Position numbers and translations under genes: made by a program. Shown piece by piece: positions 6,418 through 8,661 of a stretch of 8,661 nucleotides of DNA. The notes under the pieces were generated by a model. The model was not told the origin of the DNA, did not search any database, and worked only from the letters and a program-made list of their open reading frames with translations. The stretch comes from DASQDN01 sp035630195 (GTDB lineage Bacteria; Acidobacteriota; Terriglobia; Bryobacterales; Bryobacteraceae): assembly GCA_035630195.1 (NCBI GenBank), contig DASQLD010000712.1, positions 1-8,661 on the forward strand, written 5' to 3'. Within the stretch, counting starts at the first letter, position 1, and the number at the start of each line of letters is the position of its first letter.

Positions 6418-8661
6418 ATGGGCCTATTAAGCGTTGACCTGAGCGCGAGAGACGAGTTGAAGCGATCCTTGCCGATCGCCCAGCGCACGGGAATCGAGTT
6501 TCCCCGCTATTTCACAGCTAGGCTGGAAGACGGCAAAACACCGTATGACGAAGTGAGCTGGGAGTTTCGGACCGCCAGCATTGGCAATGACAAAGGCGCG
6601 GTCATATTCGAGCAGCGTGATATAGAGGTTCCATCGGACTGGTCACAAACAGCGACCAACATAGTCGCCAGCAAATATTTTCATGGCAAGGCCGGGTCGC
6701 CCGATCGCGAAACGAGCGTGGCCCAACTCGTTCACCGTGTCGTCGACACGATCGCAGGCTGGGGCATGAGCGGCAAGTATTTCAAGACCGCTCAGGACGG
6801 CGAGAACTTTCGGAATGAACTGGCCCATCTGATGCTGACCCAGAAGGCGTGCTTCAACTCGCCGGTCTGGTTCAATGTCGGCGTTAAGGAAGCGCGTGGC
6901 TACGGATGGTATTGGGACGAAGTGACCGACTCGATCAGGAAGTTGGAAGCCGGAACGACCAAGCCGCAGTGCTCGGCATGTTTCATCGTATCTGTTAAGG
7001 ACTCCCTTGAGTCCATCCTCGATCTTGCCAAAACAGAAGGCATGCTCTTTAAGTGGGGCTCCGGCACAGGAACCAACCTGTCTTACATCCGAGAAGAAGA
7101 CGCAATTCTTTCCGGGGGCGGTCGGGCATCCGGTCCGCTCAGCTTCATGAAGGGCTTCGACGCGTTCGCGGGTGTAATCAAGTCGGGCGGTAAGACTCGC
7201 CGGGCGGCGAAGATGGTTGTCCTCAATTCGGATCATCCCGACATTGAAACCTTTATCTGGTGCAAAGCCAAGGAAGAGAAGAAGGCTCATACCCTCATCG
7301 ATGCAGGATATGATTCCTCGCTCGACGGTGAAGCATACAGTTCGATCTTTTTCCAGAACGCTAACAACAGCGTGCGCGCCACAGATGAGTTCATGCATGC
7401 GGTTGTCGAAGATGCCGACTACTGGACAAAGTCCAGGGTGGAAGATAAGCCCGTAAAACGCTACAAAGCGCGTGAGCTAATGAAGCAAATCGCGGAAGCG
7501 ACTTGGCAATGCGGCGACCCTGGCATGCAGTTCGATACGACCGTCAATCGGTGGCATACCTGCAAAACTACGGCCCGAATCAACGCTTCTAATCCTTGCT
7601 CGGAGTATATGTTCCTTGACGATTCGGCTTGCAATCTTGCTTCGCTGAATCTGATGAAGTTTGTCGGCGCTGACGGGCAGTTTGACGTCGAAGCCTTCCG
7701 CCACGCCGTGGATACTGTCATTACAGCTCAGGAAATCATCGTGGGTAACGCAAGTTATCCAACTGAGATGATCGGACGCAACTCGCATGAGTATCGTCCG
7801 TTAGGTCTTGGCTTCGCGAATCTCGGCGCCTTGCTAATGTCGATGGGCGTTCCGTATGACAGTGATCAAGGACGCGATTTTTCGGGCGCAATCACTGCGG
7901 TTATGTGCGGCCAATCTTATTTAACCAGCGCCAGGATCGCTGAAGCCACGGGGCCGTTCCCCGGCTACCTCCGCAACGAACATTCGTTCCTTGATGTCGT
8001 CCGCATGCATCGTGATGCTGTCAGCAATATCGATAGCCGCCGAGTGCCACCTGCATTGTTTGAGGCAGCGCTTGAATCCTGGAATCTTGCCTACGAAAAA
8101 GGCAAGATCAGCGGTTACCGGAATGCGCAGACAACCGTGATTGCGCCGACTGGAACCATTGGTTTCATGATGGATTGCGACACGACAGGTATCGAGCCGG
8201 ATCTGGCGCTGGTGAAGTACAAGAAGCTTGTTGGCGGCGGCGTGATCAAGATCGTCAATCAGACCGTTCCGCAGGCCTTAATCAAGCTCGGGTATCGGCC
8301 GGACCAGGTAGAGCAGATCGTATCGCATATCGACGCGACCGGCACAATCGAAGGCGCGCCGCATCTCAAGGATGAGCATCTGGCGGTGTTCGACTGTAGC
8401 TTCCGTCCTCAAAACGGCGCCCGTTTCATCCATCACATGGGTCACGTAAAGATGATGGCTGCCGTTCAACCGTTTATCTCGGGCGCGATCTCGAAGACGA
8501 TCAACATGCCCGAAGAGAGCACAGTTGACGACATCATGAACGCGTATCTGGAGAGCTGGAAGCTGGGTCTCAAGGCAGTCGCTATTTATCGCGACAACTC
8601 CAAGCGTGTGCAGCCGCTCAGTTCAGGCTCAGGCTCGACAAAAGAAAAGAAGGCAGCAGCC
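6418..8661 (+). CDS. nrdJ: Class II (adenosylcobalamin-dependent) ribonucleotide reductase, 5' part (3' end outside window)
   Basis: The frame is open for 748 codons to the window edge without a stop. The product reduces ribonucleotides to deoxyribonucleotides in the cytoplasm, using adenosylcobalamin to generate a thiyl radical, so it works with or without oxygen. Visible features are PQCSACF at 183-189, in which Cys188 is the likely N-terminal redox cysteine; GSGTGTN at 214-220; the active-site NPCSE at 392-396 (Asn392, thiyl Cys394, Glu396); DDSACNLASLNL with partner Cys405, eleven residues after the thiyl cysteine as in known NrdJ; and APTGTIG at 576-582. IYRDNSKRVQPLS near 730 ends the core, and a Ser/Gly/Lys linker begins. 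Long NrdJ proteins usually continue with a C-terminal CxxC metal/redox region, which would lie past the edge. GGAG at 6408-6411 sits six bases before the chosen ATG. An in-frame ATG at 6406 is possible, and a TAA at 6394-6396 limits any longer start. No N-terminal ATP-cone is evident. Confidence 0.95.
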   Translation, partial: MGLLSVDLSARDELKRSLPIAQRTGIEFPRYFTARLEDGKTPYDEVSWEFRTASIGNDKGAVIFEQRDIEVPSDWSQTATNIVASKYFHGKAGSPDRETSVAQLVHRVVDTIAGWGMSGKYFKTAQDGENFRNELAHLMLTQKACFNSPVWFNVGVKEARGYGWYWDEVTDSIRKLEAGTTKPQCSACFIVSVKDSLESILDLAKTEGMLFKWGSGTGTNLSYIREEDAILSGGGRASGPLSFMKGFDAFAGVIKSGGKTRRAAKMVVLNSDHPDIETFIWCKAKEEKKAHTLIDAGYDSSLDGEAYSSIFFQNANNSVRATDEFMHAVVEDADYWTKSRVEDKPVKRYKARELMKQIAEATWQCGDPGMQFDTTVNRWHTCKTTARINASNPCSEYMFLDDSACNLASLNLMKFVGADGQFDVEAFRHAVDTVITAQEIIVGNASYPTEMIGRNSHEYRPLGLGFANLGALLMSMGVPYDSDQGRDFSGAITAVMCGQSYLTSARIAEATGPFPGYLRNEHSFLDVVRMHRDAVSNIDSRRVPPALFEAALESWNLAYEKGKISGYRNAQTTVIAPTGTIGFMMDCDTTGIEPDLALVKYKKLVGGGVIKIVNQTVPQALIKLGYRPDQVEQIVSHIDATGTIEGAPHLKDEHLAVFDCSFRPQNGARFIHHMGHVKMMAAVQPFISGAISKTINMPEESTVDDIMNAYLESWKLGLKAVAIYRDNSKRVQPLSSGSGSTKEKKAAA

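Noticed and set aside
6643..7398. A 251-codon open frame on the minus strand inside nrdJ.
   Set aside because: It is entirely antisense to a strongly conserved class II reductase frame with all active-site residues, and its translation does not resemble a known family.

Overview
The window looks like a piece of an Acidobacteriota chromosome (Bryobacterales/Solibacter-like or a related Terriglobia lineage). This is inferred from gene content: a very large TonB-dependent receptor with an N-terminal carboxypeptidase-regulatory fold, a DUF6600/FecR-like secreted protein with a Ser/Gly/Arg-rich tail, a VanZ-family protein, a B12-dependent ribonucleotide reductase, and moderate GC content. No rRNA, tRNA, CRISPR array, insertion sequence or phage gene was seen.

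Layout, left to right. Bases 2-1393 (+) hold the 3' part of a DUF6600-like gene whose 5' end lies outside the window. It ends in an intrinsically disordered tail with repeated WRR(V/F)G motifs and is followed by a near-ideal intrinsic terminator. Bases 1608-4937 (+) hold a complete 1109-residue outer-membrane TonB-dependent transporter of the Oar/carboxypeptidase-regulatory type, with its own Shine-Dalgarno sequence. A strong hairpin separates it from a convergent, decayed block on the minus strand (about 5002-6136). That block is a VanZ-family gene joined out of frame to the last ~120 codons of an HlyD/RND-type periplasmic adaptor gene. The adaptor remnant also carries a frameshift, and the VanZ part lacks a good start codon. 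After a divergent intergenic region of about 280 bases, a class II (adenosylcobalamin-dependent) ribonucleotide reductase gene, nrdJ, begins at 6418 (+) and runs off the right edge, still open after 748 codons.

The genes do not form one operon. The two plus-strand genes on the left are separated by a terminator, the minus-strand block is a deletion scar, and nrdJ has its own regulatory region. That region carries one good and one weak match to the NrdR box, three helical turns apart, which suggests control by the NrdR repressor. I found no convincing new defence or mobile system. The most informative signals are the VanZ::HlyD deletion scar and the NrdR-type regulatory region.
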